NCBI GenBank assembly: GCA_050180485.1
Contig: JBFXED010000002.1
Coordinates: forward strand, 142,450 to 206,449
DNA: 64,000 nucleotides
Source: CADEGL01 sp050180485
Lineage (GTDB): Bacteria > Pseudomonadota > Alphaproteobacteria > CADEGL01
Reading direction: 5' to 3'
Within the stretch, counting starts at the first letter, position 1. Every line of letters begins with the position of its first letter. This document shows positions 40,642 through 49,971 of this stretch, piece after piece. Under the pieces are notes generated by a model, which made no database searches, was not told the DNA's origin, and worked only from the letters and a program-made list of their open reading frames with translations. Both the position numbers and the translations under genes were made by a program.

Positions 40642-42396
40642 ATGAAAACCCGCCTTTGCCGCGTCCCCCTAGCCTGGACCGTCCTCACATTCTTACTGGC
40701 CGCGGCGCCCGCCCTGGCCCAGACGCCGTTTTCCGCCGAACCCGAAATCTCGACCGGCGTCGCGGCGCCGCGCCCGCCCGCGAAAGCCAGCCGCCAGATG
40801 GTGGCGGCCGCCAATCCCATCGCCGCGCAAGCGGGCCTTGAAATCCTGCGCGCGGGGGGTAACGCGCTCGATGCCGCGATCGCGATTCAGATGATGCTCA
40901 ATCTGGTCGAGCCGCAATCTTCGGGCGTCGGTGGCGGCGGCTTCCTTCTTTATTACGCGGCGCGCGACCGCTCCCTCGCCGCCTATGACGGGCGCGAGAC
41001 GGCGCCCGCCTCGGCCACGCCCACCATGTTCCTGGCGCCGGACGGCACGCCCTATGACTTCATCGACGTCGCGCAGAGCGGATTGTCGGTCGGCGTGCCG
41101 GGCGCGCTCCGCATGCTGGAAGCCGCGCACAAGGAGAACGGCAAGCTACCCTGGGCCAAACTGTTCGAGCCCGCGATCAAGCGCGCGGAAGAAGGCTTCG
41201 CCATCTCGAACCGGCTTTTCCGCCTGCTCGAATCCGAGCAGGGGCGCATGTCGCTCATGCCCGCCGCCGGCGCGTATTTTTACGACGCGCAAGGCTTGCC
41301 CAAACCCGCGGGCACGATCCTGCGCAATCCTGCCTTGGCCGAAACCTTCCGCCAGATCGCGGCCAACGGCGCCGACATTCTTTATCGCGGGCCGGTCGCC
41401 GCCGACATTGTGACCGCCGTGCGCACCGCGCCGCGTCACCCAAGCGGCATGACGGAAAAAGATCTGGCCGATTACCGCGCGATCAAGCGCGAAGCCGTCT
41501 GCGGCCAATATCGCGCCTGGCGTGTGTGCGGCATGCCGCCGCCGTCGACCGGTGGCCTCGCGGTCGCGCAGACGCTCGGCATCCTGGAGAATTTCAATAT
41601 CGGGCAACTCAAACCCGATTCCCTTGAAGCCGTGCATCTGATGTCCGACGCCTACAAGCTGGCCTTCGCGGACCGCACGGCGCTGGTGGCCGATCCCGCC
41701 TTCGTCGATGTGCCCATGGCGCGCATGTTGGACCGGACTTACCTCGACCAGCGCGCCGCGCTGATCTCGCGCGACCGCGCCATCCAGGGCCGCGCGCGGC
41801 CGGGTATCGAGCCCAAGCGCGCCTCCATCGACGATCCCGTGCGCGGCGGCACCTCGCATATCGTAGCCGTCGATGCTGAAGGCAACGTGGTTTCCTTCAC
41901 CACCACCATCGAGCGGCAATTCGGCTCCGGCCTGTTCGTGCGCGGCTTCCTGCTCAACAACCAGCTGACCGATTTCTCCTCGCATCCCGAGTTCGAGGGA
42001 AGGCCGACAGTGAACCGTGTCGAGCCGGGAAAGCGGCCGCGTAGCACCATGTCGCCGACCATCGTGTTCGATCAGGCGGGCAAGCCGGTGATGGCGGTCG
42101 GCGCCGCCGGCGGGCCCTACATCATCTCCTACGTCACCAAGACGATCCTGCGCACGCTGGAATGGAAGCAGGACGTGCAGGCCGCCATCGCCGCACCCAA
42201 CTTCGCCGACCGCAACGGGCCGACGGAGCTGGAGGCCAACACGCTGATCGTCGGCCTGGAAGATCCTTTGAAAGCCATGGGTCACCAGGTCGAGGTGCAT
42301 CCTTTGCCCGGCGGCACCCAGGGCATCGTGATCGGACCTAGCGGTCTGCAAGGCGGCGCCGATCCTCGCCGCGAAGGCATCGCCGTCGGCGATTGA
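40642..42396 (+). CDS. ggt: Gamma-glutamyltransferase, periplasmic
   Basis: 584 residues, normal length for the self-processing precursor. The signal peptide is MKTRLCRVPLAWTVLTFLLA through APALAQ. The heavy chain has AANPIAAQAGLEILRAGGNA and SGVGGGGFLLYY. The autoprocessing/nucleophile threonine lies in RGGTSHIVAVDAEGNVVSFT. The small subunit ends with PGGTQGIVIGPSG. It hydrolyses or transfers gamma-glutamyl groups from glutathione. It is divergent from panBC, with about 190 bp between. Confidence 0.95.
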   Translation: MKTRLCRVPLAWTVLTFLLAAAPALAQTPFSAEPEISTGVAAPRPPAKASRQMVAAANPIAAQAGLEILRAGGNALDAAIAIQMMLNLVEPQSSGVGGGGFLLYYAARDRSLAAYDGRETAPASATPTMFLAPDGTPYDFIDVAQSGLSVGVPGALRMLEAAHKENGKLPWAKLFEPAIKRAEEGFAISNRLFRLLESEQGRMSLMPAAGAYFYDAQGLPKPAGTILRNPALAETFRQIAANGADILYRGPVAADIVTAVRTAPRHPSGMTEKDLADYRAIKREAVCGQYRAWRVCGMPPPSTGGLAVAQTLGILENFNIGQLKPDSLEAVHLMSDAYKLAFADRTALVADPAFVDVPMARMLDRTYLDQRAALISRDRAIQGRARPGIEPKRASIDDPVRGGTSHIVAVDAEGNVVSFTTTIERQFGSGLFVRGFLLNNQLTDFSSHPEFEGRPTVNRVEPGKRPRSTMSPTIVFDQAGKPVMAVGAAGGPYIISYVTKTILRTLEWKQDVQAAIAAPNFADRNGPTELEANTLIVGLEDPLKAMGHQVEVHPLPGGTQGIVIGPSGLQGGADPRREGIAVGD

Positions 42397-42427
42397 TCCC
42401 GAGGCGCGCGCGGCTAGACTGCGCGCC

Positions 42428-43621
42428 ATGTCCACGCAAAGCCGTCCGACCCTTCACCTCCTCGCGGGCCGCCATCGTCGCGCGCTGGGCGGCTATCCCT
42501 GGATCTATTCCAACGAGATCGCCATGGACGCGGCGGCCAAGGCGCTGCCCGCCGGCAGCGTCGTCGCGATCCAGGCCGCCGACGGGCGCATGGTCGGCGC
42601 GGGCACATTCAATCCACACACGCTGATCGCGGTACGGGTGCTGACCTCCGATCCCACGGCCGAGATCGGTGCCGCGTTCCTGGCCGAGCGTCTGCGCGCA
42701 GCGCTGCATTGGCGCGAGCGGATGTTCGGCATTCCCTTCTACCGACTGGTCCATGCGGAGGCCGACGGCCTGGGCGGGCTGATCCTCGACCGCTTCGGCG
42801 ACACGGTTGTCGTGCAGATCACCACGGCTGGCATGGAACGCCTACGCACGCCGCTGCTGGAGGCCATAGACACGGTGCTGGCGCCGCGCTGCGTCGTGCT
42901 GAAATGCGACCCCGCCGCGCGCGACACGGAGGGGCTCGAATCCTATGTCACCGTCGCCAAGGGCGCGCTCGACGGTCCCATCGAAGGACGCGAAGGCGCG
43001 ATCCGCTTCCTGGCCGATCTGTCGGGCGGGCAGAAGACGGGCTGGTTCTATGACCATCGCGAGAATCGTGCCGCCGTTGCATCGCTCACACCAGGCATGC
43101 GCGTTCTGGACGCTTACTGCTACGCGGGCGGCTTCGCCCTCCATGCCGCCGTAGCCGGCGCGCGCGAAGTCGTGGCGTTGGATCGCTCCGCCGATGCGCT
43201 TGCCGTGGCCGAACGGGCCGCCGCGCTCAACGGCGTCGCCGAGCGTTGCACGTTCCGGCGCGCGGACGTGTTCGAGGAGATGGAGCGGATGATGGGCGCT
43301 GGCGAGCGCTTCGATGTGACCATCGTCGATCCGCCCGCCTTCGCGAAGTCGCGCAAGGACGTGCCGACCGCGCTGAAAGGCTACCGCAAGCTCGCGCGCC
43401 TCGGCGCGGCGCTGACGGCGCCCGGCGGCTTCCTGTTCATCGCCTCCTGCTCGCACAACGTGGACGAGGCGCATTTCGGCGAAGAGGTGCGGCGCGGCGT
43501 CGAGAAGGCCGGCCGCCAAGCGCGCATCCTGCGCCGCTCGGGTGCCGCGCCCGACCATCCGGTGCACCCGTCCTTGCCGGAAAGCGCCTATCTCAAGGCG
43601 GAACTGCTGGCGCTCGATTAA
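42428..43621 (+). CDS. Class I SAM-dependent rRNA methyltransferase (RlmI-like)
   Basis: 397 residues. The N-terminal PUA-like domain starts TLHLLAGRHRRALGGYPWIY. The central RlmI-type domain has EADGLGGLILDRFGD. The SAM-binding domain has VLDAYCYAGGFALHAAVAGA, and the catalytic segments are IVDPPAFAKSRKD and ASCSHNVDEAHF with its cysteine. RlmI-family enzymes make 5-methylcytosine in 23S rRNA. It follows ggt by 31 nt. It converges on the histidine kinase with a 4-nt stop overlap. Confidence 0.9.
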   Translation: MSTQSRPTLHLLAGRHRRALGGYPWIYSNEIAMDAAAKALPAGSVVAIQAADGRMVGAGTFNPHTLIAVRVLTSDPTAEIGAAFLAERLRAALHWRERMFGIPFYRLVHAEADGLGGLILDRFGDTVVVQITTAGMERLRTPLLEAIDTVLAPRCVVLKCDPAARDTEGLESYVTVAKGALDGPIEGREGAIRFLADLSGGQKTGWFYDHRENRAAVASLTPGMRVLDAYCYAGGFALHAAVAGAREVVALDRSADALAVAERAAALNGVAERCTFRRADVFEEMERMMGAGERFDVTIVDPPAFAKSRKDVPTALKGYRKLARLGAALTAPGGFLFIASCSHNVDEAHFGEEVRRGVEKAGRQARILRRSGAAPDHPVHPSLPESAYLKAELLALD

Positions 43622-45000
43622 CCCAACGGCAGGCGCAGGCGGAAGGTCGTTCCCTTCGGCCCCGACGCGGCCAAGAGGATATCGCCGCCATGGGCGCGCA
43701 ACGTCTCGCGCACGATGGCAAGACCGAGGCCGGAGCCGCCCGGACGCGACGATTGCGCGAAGGGCGTGAACAACGTGTCCTTCACGGCGTCGGGAATGCC
43801 CGGGCCATCGTCGGCCACGGTCACCAACAGCATGTCGCTGGACGGCGACGCCTCGACGCGCACGTACTTGGCGCCGGCTTCGGCTGCATTGCCGATCAAA
43901 TTAGCGAAGACGCGGAACAGCTGGTTGCGGTCGCCCGTTACGGCCACGTCGTCGTCCGCCGCGATCTCGACCGCGATGCCGCGCGGCTCGGCCAGGGTCG
44001 ATGCAGCCTCGGCCACGAGCGGGCGCAGGGGAACCTTGGTCCGGCGCGCGGACTGGTCGGACTGGGCGTAATCGACCGTCCGGCCGCAGAGCGCGATGGC
44101 ACGGTCGATGGCGGCCATGAGCCCGGGCGCCATCTTGCGCACGGCGGGATCGTCGACCGACGCCAGCCGGTCGGAAATGAGCTGGGCCGTCTGAAGGATG
44201 TTGCGCAGATCATGGTTGATGCGCGTGACGGCGGCGCCGAGCGTGGCCAGCCGCGCGCGCTCGCGTAAGGATGCGCGCAACCCCGTCTCCATCTCGGCCA
44301 AGGCATGCTGGGCCACGCCCACCTCGTCGGTGCGGCTGCCGGGCTCGATGGGCGCTGCCGTTTCGGGATCGCTGCCGAACGCCGTCATGTTCTCGGTCAG
44401 CCGCCGCATCGGCCGCACGATCATGAATTGCAGGGCGAGATAGACCGCGGCTGCGGTCGCGAACGCGATGCCGAGCGAAAGGACCAGGATGCGCTGGGAG
44501 TAATCGTACATGCCCGCGCGCATCACGGCTTCGTCCAAGGTCACCTCGACCAGTGTGTTCGGATCGCGCGGCGAGGGCGCGATGACGCGGATGATGTATC
44601 GGCCCGAACGCGAGAGTGCGGCAAAGGAATCGGAAATCAAGCCGAAGAAGGTTTCTTGGCGCAGGTCGAAGGTTTCGTTGAGCATGGGCGGCATGTCGAC
44701 CGCCAGCATCAGCTCGCCGGCCTCGCCCGGCTTGTAGAGCGTGACGCCGAAGGCCGCGACATGGCGCAGGGTCTCGGCCTCGAGGGCGGATGTCAGCTTA
44801 TGCTCGGGCGCGGCCTCCAGCGCGAGCGTGGCCAAATGCGCGGCCGCGATGCGTTCCTGCAGATAGACCAGGCGGTAGCGCGCGACCGACGGCGCGTAGA
44901 TGAACACTTCCGACAGCATGACGACGAAGATCGTCAGCCACAAAAGCCGTGAGGACAGGCCGCGCCAAAAGGGCGGCAGACGCAGGGTCCGCGTGGTCAT
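43618..45000 (-). CDS. HAMP-domain sensor histidine kinase (orphan)
   Basis: 460 residues. TM1 is about 15-40, a periplasmic sensor runs ~40-180, TM2 lies near 185-210 (LVLSLGIAFATAAAVYLALQ), then HAMP (PMRRLTENMTAFGSDPE). The phosphoacceptor box is RINHDLRNILQ, followed by the N box NLIGNAAEAG, G1 DDGPGIPD, and G2 GGSGLGLAI. The ligand is unknown. No response regulator is adjacent, so its partner must be elsewhere. A longer frame from 45075 would overlap the oxidoreductase gene. Confidence 0.92.
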   Translation of the reverse strand: MTTRTLRLPPFWRGLSSRLLWLTIFVVMLSEVFIYAPSVARYRLVYLQERIAAAHLATLALEAAPEHKLTSALEAETLRHVAAFGVTLYKPGEAGELMLAVDMPPMLNETFDLRQETFFGLISDSFAALSRSGRYIIRVIAPSPRDPNTLVEVTLDEAVMRAGMYDYSQRILVLSLGIAFATAAAVYLALQFMIVRPMRRLTENMTAFGSDPETAAPIEPGSRTDEVGVAQHALAEMETGLRASLRERARLATLGAAVTRINHDLRNILQTAQLISDRLASVDDPAVRKMAPGLMAAIDRAIALCGRTVDYAQSDQSARRTKVPLRPLVAEAASTLAEPRGIAVEIAADDDVAVTGDRNQLFRVFANLIGNAAEAGAKYVRVEASPSSDMLLVTVADDGPGIPDAVKDTLFTPFAQSSRPGGSGLGLAIVRETLRAHGGDILLAASGPKGTTFRLRLPLG

Positions 45001-45028
45001 GGGTGCAGTATAACGGAGACGGATGGAA

Positions 45029-46453
45029 TCAGCCGAAGCGCGCGAGGAAGCGGACGATCTTCTTGGTCCGCTCACTGAACAGGGCGGCCGTATAGAAAGA
45101 GCCCGCCGCCCGTTTGCTGGCTTCGCCGAAGGTCGGATAGGGCGCGATCATGTTGGCGATGGCGCCGATCTTGAGCTTCTGACCGATGGCCAGGGTCCAG
45201 AGCTGGATCATCTCGCCCGCCCGCGCGCCCACGATAGTGGCGCCCAGGATATGTCCGCGCTTGGTGACGACGGCCTTCACGAAGCCTTCCGTCGCGCGCT
45301 CGGCCTGGGCGCGGTCGTTCTCGGCGAAGGACCAGCGCAGGATGCGGATCGCGCCGTGCTTTGCCTTCGCGTCCGTCTCCGACAGCCCGACATGGGCCAG
45401 TTCGGGCGACGTGTAGGTGACCCAGGGCATGGCCCGCGTATCCACCTTGGCCGGCATGCGGAACAGCGCGTTGCGGATGACGATGCCGGCCTGATAGCCC
45501 GCGTTGTGGGTGAACTGATAGCCGCCGGCCGCATCGCCGATGGCGTAGACGCGCCGGTTCGTCGTGCGCAGCCCGGGATCGACCTTCACACCCTGCGGCG
45601 CGTAATCGATACCCGCGGCTTCCAGATTCAGGTCGCGGAGATTCGCGCGCCGCCCGACGGCGACCAGCAGATGGCTGCCCTCGACAATGTGGTCCGCACC
45701 GTCTCGTGTCAGCACCACCGCGACACCCGCGCCGCGCCGCTCGACGCGCACGACCTTGGCGCCTTCGCGCAGATCGATGCCGTCTGCCTGGAGGCGCATG
45801 CGCAGGATGTCGACCAACTCCGGATCGTCCTTGGGCAGGATCGCGGCGGCTTCGAGGATCGTCACGGCCGCGCCGAGCCGCCGGTGCGCCTGCGCCAGTT
45901 CGCAGCCGATGGGGCCGCCGCCGATCACGAGAAGATGCGCGGGCCGTTCGGTCAGATCGAAGATCGTTTCGTTGGTCAGATACGGCGTCTGATCGAGACC
46001 GGGGATCGGCGGCACGAAGGCCGATGAGCCGGTCGCGATGACGAAGCGCCGCGCGCGAATCTTGCGCCCGCCCGCTTCGACCATGTCCGGCGCGACGAAG
46101 CGCGCGGATGCACGGATCACGTTGACGCCAAGGCCGGTGAAACGCTCCTCGGAATCGTTCGGCGCGATAGCGTTAATCACGCCGTGGACGTGACGGTGAA
46201 CAGCGGCGAAGTCGATCTCGCGCGCGCTGATCGCGACACCGAAGCGCCGTGCATTGCGCGCGGTATCCGCCGCATGGGCCGCGGCCAGAAGCGCCTTCGA
46301 CGGCACGCAACCGAAGTTGAGGCAGTCGCCGCCCATCTCGGCGCGCTCGATCAACACGGTGCTGGCGCCCAACTGCGATGCACCCGCCGCGACCGTCAAG
46401 CCGCCTGAGCCCGCGCCGATGACACAGATATCGACCGACAGAACCTCGCTCAT
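45029..46453 (-). CDS. Dihydrolipoyl dehydrogenase/mercuric reductase-like flavoprotein
   Basis: 474 residues of the class I flavin disulfide reductases. FAD site VIGAGSGGLTVAAGASQLGA, redox disulfide GGDCLNFGCVPSKAL, NAD(P) site VIGGGPIGCELAQAHRRLGA, and second FAD motif TTNRRVYAIGDAAG. The dimer-interface active-site HPT of lipoamide dehydrogenases reads YPTFGEA here, so a different disulfide or quinone-type substrate is likely. No 2-oxo-acid dehydrogenase genes are near. Its ATG overlaps the stop of the TVP38-family gene (ATGA), a pairing I recall from other proteobacteria. Confidence 0.9.
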   Translation of the reverse strand: MSEVLSVDICVIGAGSGGLTVAAGASQLGASTVLIERAEMGGDCLNFGCVPSKALLAAAHAADTARNARRFGVAISAREIDFAAVHRHVHGVINAIAPNDSEERFTGLGVNVIRASARFVAPDMVEAGGRKIRARRFVIATGSSAFVPPIPGLDQTPYLTNETIFDLTERPAHLLVIGGGPIGCELAQAHRRLGAAVTILEAAAILPKDDPELVDILRMRLQADGIDLREGAKVVRVERRGAGVAVVLTRDGADHIVEGSHLLVAVGRRANLRDLNLEAAGIDYAPQGVKVDPGLRTTNRRVYAIGDAAGGYQFTHNAGYQAGIVIRNALFRMPAKVDTRAMPWVTYTSPELAHVGLSETDAKAKHGAIRILRWSFAENDRAQAERATEGFVKAVVTKRGHILGATIVGARAGEMIQLWTLAIGQKLKIGAIANMIAPYPTFGEASKRAAGSFYTAALFSERTKKIVRFLARFG

Positions 46454-47184
46454 GCCTTCGCCTTCCGCGCCATCACCTTCTTGTAGACCACCGGTATCGC
46501 GGCCAGCGCGGCCAATCCGAGCAGAGGTACGAGGACCGACGGTTGCAGGATCAAGGACAGATCGGGCGCGCCGCCGGCGGCCAGCACCGCGCCGAACCCG
46601 TTCCCGATGCTCACGAACACGAATGTCCCCGGTATGATCCCGATGAAGGTCGCCAGCGCGTAAGCACCGAGCGGCACGCCGAGGAACGCCGGCACCAGGT
46701 TGACCAGCCAGAAGGGGAACAGCGGCACCAGGCGCAGGATCAGGAGGTAGCTGAAGGCATTCTCGCGGAAGCCGGCTTCCATCCGTTTCACGAACGGCCC
46801 GATCCGCGCCGCGAAGACCTCGCGGAACGCACCGCGCGCGGCCAGGAAGATGGCGATGGAGCCGAGCGTCGCGCCCACGACCGTATAGACCGTGCCGAGA
46901 TAGAGGCCGAACAGGAAGCCGCCGATCACGGTGAGGAGCGCCCCACCGGGAAGGGAAAAGGCCACGGCCACCGTGTAGAGGACGATATAGGCGGCCGCGG
47001 TCAAGACCGGATCGCGGGCGGTCCAGGCTTCGAGCTGGGCGTGGTGGGCACGGAGCGCATCCAGCCCGACATAGCGATTGAGGCCCAAGGCATAGAACAA
47101 AGCGAGACCAGCGACGATCACCATTACCGGTATCAGCCGGCCGATCGACCAAGGGCGCTTAGCGGGCGTGGCAGGCGAGTTCAT
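46450..47184 (-). CDS. TVP38/TMEM64 (DedA/SNARE-associated) family membrane protein
   Basis: 244 residues with five or six hydrophobic segments. The family core is present: AFSLPGGALLTVIGGFLFGL, GATLGSIAIFLAARGAFRE, LRLVPLFPFWLVNLVPAFLG and FIGIIPGTFVFVSIG. Relatives act in membrane lipid scrambling or transport. The start at 47184 gives MNSPATPAKRPW. The downstream flavin reductase gene is translationally coupled, so the two may work together on membrane redox chemistry. Confidence 0.9.
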   Translation of the reverse strand: MNSPATPAKRPWSIGRLIPVMVIVAGLALFYALGLNRYVGLDALRAHHAQLEAWTARDPVLTAAAYIVLYTVAVAFSLPGGALLTVIGGFLFGLYLGTVYTVVGATLGSIAIFLAARGAFREVFAARIGPFVKRMEAGFRENAFSYLLILRLVPLFPFWLVNLVPAFLGVPLGAYALATFIGIIPGTFVFVSIGNGFGAVLAAGGAPDLSLILQPSVLVPLLGLAALAAIPVVYKKVMARKAKA

Positions 47185-47286
47185 GAAGCCGAAAAGCCGA
47201 TTTCGTGGGCAAAAACAGGCCGGCATTCTACACACGCGGGTTACCGTCACCATTCAACAAGCCGTGAGCCGGCGGCCCGGCGTCGG

Positions 47287-47315
47287 TTGACTTGAAACGG
47301 GGCCTCCCTTATACA
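47287..47315 (+). promoter_or_regulatory. Sigma-70-type promoter of the rpmH operon
   Basis: TTGACT (47287-47292), a 17-nt spacer, then TATACA (47310-47315) give near-consensus -35 and -10 boxes. They lie about 40 nt before the rpmH GTG, in the gap that diverges from the TVP38 gene. Confidence 0.8.
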
Positions 47316-47352
47316 GCGGCGCGGTTAAAAACCCGGAATTTCGGAGATTTCA

Positions 47353-47487
47353 GTGAAGCGCCCTTATCAACCGAGCGTGCTGGTTCGCAAGCGTCGGCAC
47401 GGATTCCGCTCTCGTATGGCCACGGTGGGGGGCCGCCGGGTGTTGTCCACGCGCCGCGCCAAGGGTCGCAAGCGCCTGTCCGCGTAA
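47353..47487 (+). CDS. rpmH: 50S ribosomal protein L34
   Basis: 44 residues, translated directly from GTG at 47353 to TAA at 47485-47487. It reads MKRPYQPSVLVRKRRHGFRS, then RMATVGGRRVLSTRRAKGRKRLSA, matching bacterial L34 along its whole length. GGAG lies about 8 nt upstream. It heads the rpmH-rnpA-yidD-yidC-yihA operon behind a strong promoter. Confidence 0.97.
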   Translation: MKRPYQPSVLVRKRRHGFRSRMATVGGRRVLSTRRAKGRKRLSA

Positions 47488-47492
47488 GGACG

Positions 47493-47858
47493 ATGCAGGT
47501 CGCCGTCGGGCGCCTCAAGAACCGTCCTGAATTTCTTCGCGTCGCCGCCGCGCGGCGGAAGTGGGTCGCGCCGGGCCTGATCCTGCAGGCGCGTACCTCG
47601 GAGCACGCCGATGACTCCCCGACCTGCCGCGTCGGTTTCACCGCCACCCGCAAGATCGGCAATGCCGTGGTGCGCAACCGCGCCCGCCGCCGCCTGCGTG
47701 CCGCGGTCCAGACCGTAATGCCCACACATGCCAAGCCGGGCTACGACTTCGTCCTCATCGCGCGCGGTGATACCGCGCGCCGTCCCTATCCGGCCCTGCT
47801 CGGCGACCTGTCCGAGGCGCTCAAGCGCCTGGGCGCCTGGCGCGATGCCGCATCGTAA
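47493..47858 (+). CDS. rnpA: Ribonuclease P protein component
   Basis: 121 residues. The signature VGFTATRKIGNAVVRNRARRRLR (RNR motif) identifies the protein subunit of RNase P, which matures tRNA 5' ends with the rnpB RNA. The ATG is 5 nt after the rpmH stop, and AAGGA within that stop region serves as ribosome site. Confidence 0.96.
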   Translation: MQVAVGRLKNRPEFLRVAAARRKWVAPGLILQARTSEHADDSPTCRVGFTATRKIGNAVVRNRARRRLRAAVQTVMPTHAKPGYDFVLIARGDTARRPYPALLGDLSEALKRLGAWRDAAS

Positions 47859-47870
47859 CGCGAGAGTGCG

Positions 47871-48143
47871 ATGACGCGCGTTCGCGACCTGCCAGGCCTG
47901 CCGCTTCGCGCGCTCATCCGCGCCTATCAGTGGGGCTTGGCGCCGGTGATGGCGCCGCGCTGCCGTTTTCTGCCGAGCTGTTCGAACTATGCGCTGGAGG
48001 CCATCGAGCGGCACGGCGCAATCCGAGGCGCGTGGCTGACCGTCCGCCGCATGGCTCGTTGTCACCCTTGGGGCGGTCATGGCTACGATCCCGTGCCCGA
48101 CGAATGCTGCGGGCATCACGCCAAACCCGAGTCGGTGCGGTAA
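47871..48143 (+). CDS. yidD: Membrane protein insertion efficiency factor YidD
   Basis: 90 residues with the family pattern LIRAYQWGLAPVMAPRCRFLPSCSNYALEAIERHG and RCHPWGGHGYDPVP, including the conserved cysteines. It assists YidC-dependent membrane insertion. The last base of its TAA is the first base of the yidC ATG (TAATG). Confidence 0.96.
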   Translation: MTRVRDLPGLPLRALIRAYQWGLAPVMAPRCRFLPSCSNYALEAIERHGAIRGAWLTVRRMARCHPWGGHGYDPVPDECCGHHAKPESVR

Positions 48144-49957
48144 TGGACCAAAAGAATCTGCTGATAGCCGTGCTGATCTCGCTCGCGGTCCTAGTGGGCT
48201 TTCAATACTTTTATGAGAAGCCGCGGCAGGAACGCGCCGCGCAGCAGGCCGCGCAAAGCCAGGCGACCCAGCAATCCGCGACACCCACGGCACCCGCCAC
48301 GCCCACGGCGCCGGGTGCGCCCAGCGTGCCTGGCACGGCGGCGCCCCAGCCCTCGGCGCAGGTTCCGGTTCATTTGGACGCCACCGCGCTGCGCGCCGCG
48401 CGGCAGGAGGTGCTGAAATCCAGCCCGCGCATCCGCATCAAGACGCCGCGCCTGCACGGCTCGATCGCGCTGAAGGGCGCGCGCTTTGATGACCTGACCC
48501 TGGCCGACTATCACGAGACGGTCGACCCCAATAGCCCGGAGATCGCGCTGCTGGCGCCCGCGGGCGCGCCGAAGGCGTACTTCACCGAGTTCGGCTGGAC
48601 CGCGCCGGCCTCGGCTAACGTGCCCGTGCCCGACGCGGACACGGTGTGGAAAGCCGACGGCGAGACGCTGACGCCGCAGACGCCGGTGACGCTGACCTGG
48701 GACAACGGCCAGGGCCTGCGCTTCTCGCGCACCATCACGATCGACGACAATTTCATGTTCACGATCGCGCAGAAGATCGAGAACACGGGCTCGGCACCCG
48801 TCACGCTCTATCCCTACGCCCTGACCTCGCGCTGGGAAACGCCGGAGACGGCGGGCTTCTACATCCTGCATGAAGGTCCGCTAACCGTCCTGAACGACAG
48901 TCTGAAGGAATACAGCTACAGCGATCTGCGCGACGAAAAGCAGATCAAGGGCGAAAGCGCGACAGGCGGCTGGATCGGCATCACCGACAAGTACTGGCTG
49001 GTCGCCCTCGTTCCCGACAAGAACCAGAGGAAGCTGGAAGCACGCCTGTCCTACCGCCAGGAAGGCGGCGCCGACAAATACCAGGCCGACTATGTCGGCC
49101 TCGACGCCCAGACGGTGGCGCCGGGCGCCTCGGTCGAGACCAAGAGCCTGATGTTCGCGGGCGCCAAGCAGGTGCGCCTGCTCGACCGTTATGCCGAGGA
49201 ATACGGCATCGAAAAATTCGACCGCGCGATCGTCTTCCGCTGGCTTTACTTCCTGGCCAAGCCGCTGTTCTACGGCTTGTCCTACATCTACGACCTGACC
49301 GGCAATTTCGGCATCGCCATCCTGGTGCTGGTCGTATTCGTGAAGATCCTGTTCTTCCCGCTGGCCAATAAATCGTACCGCTCGATGAGCCGTATGAAGG
49401 TGCTGCAGCCGGAAATGGCGAAGATCAAGGAGCGCGTCGGCGACGATCGCCAGAAAATGCATCAGGAGGTGATGGCGCTCTACAAGCGGGAGAAGATCAA
49501 TCCGGCCTCGGGCTGCCTGCCGATCCTGGTGCAGATCCCGGTCTTCTTCTGCCTCTACGAGGTGCTGTTCGTCACTATCGAGATGCGGCATGCGCCGTTC
49601 TTTGGCTGGATCAAGGATCTGTCGGCGCCCGATCCGACGACGATCTTCAACCTGTTCGGCCTATTGCCCTTCACGCCGCCGCACTACGTGCTGGGCGTGA
49701 TCCCGCTCATGATCGGCGTGTGGCCGATCATCATGGGCGTCACGATGTTCTTGCAGCAAAAGCTGAACCCGCAGCCGGCCGACCCGGTGCAGGCCAAGAT
49801 CTTCATGTTCCTGCCATTTATCTTCACCATCATGCTGGCTTCGTTCCCGGCGGGCTTGGTGATTTACTGGGCATGGAACAACATCCTGTCGATCGCGCAG
49901 CAATGGATCATCATGCGCCAGGTCGAGCGGGAAAAAGCGCGCGGGAAGAAAACCTGA
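48143..49957 (+). CDS. yidC: Membrane protein insertase YidC
   Basis: 604 residues. The N-terminal TM MDQKNLLIAVLISLAVLVGF is followed by an Ala/Pro/Thr linker, the large periplasmic beta domain (about 90-370) and the conserved C-terminal insertase core. That core includes NFGIAILVLVVFVKILFFPL, NKSYRSMSRMKVLQPEMAKI, REKINPASGCLPILVQIPVF and FPAGLVIYWAWNNILSIAQQ. It inserts and folds inner-membrane proteins with or without SecYEG. Confidence 0.97.
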   Translation: MDQKNLLIAVLISLAVLVGFQYFYEKPRQERAAQQAAQSQATQQSATPTAPATPTAPGAPSVPGTAAPQPSAQVPVHLDATALRAARQEVLKSSPRIRIKTPRLHGSIALKGARFDDLTLADYHETVDPNSPEIALLAPAGAPKAYFTEFGWTAPASANVPVPDADTVWKADGETLTPQTPVTLTWDNGQGLRFSRTITIDDNFMFTIAQKIENTGSAPVTLYPYALTSRWETPETAGFYILHEGPLTVLNDSLKEYSYSDLRDEKQIKGESATGGWIGITDKYWLVALVPDKNQRKLEARLSYRQEGGADKYQADYVGLDAQTVAPGASVETKSLMFAGAKQVRLLDRYAEEYGIEKFDRAIVFRWLYFLAKPLFYGLSYIYDLTGNFGIAILVLVVFVKILFFPLANKSYRSMSRMKVLQPEMAKIKERVGDDRQKMHQEVMALYKREKINPASGCLPILVQIPVFFCLYEVLFVTIEMRHAPFFGWIKDLSAPDPTTIFNLFGLLPFTPPHYVLGVIPLMIGVWPIIMGVTMFLQQKLNPQPADPVQAKIFMFLPFIFTIMLASFPAGLVIYWAWNNILSIAQQWIIMRQVEREKARGKKT

Positions 49958-49971
49958 GCGACGCGGAGGCG

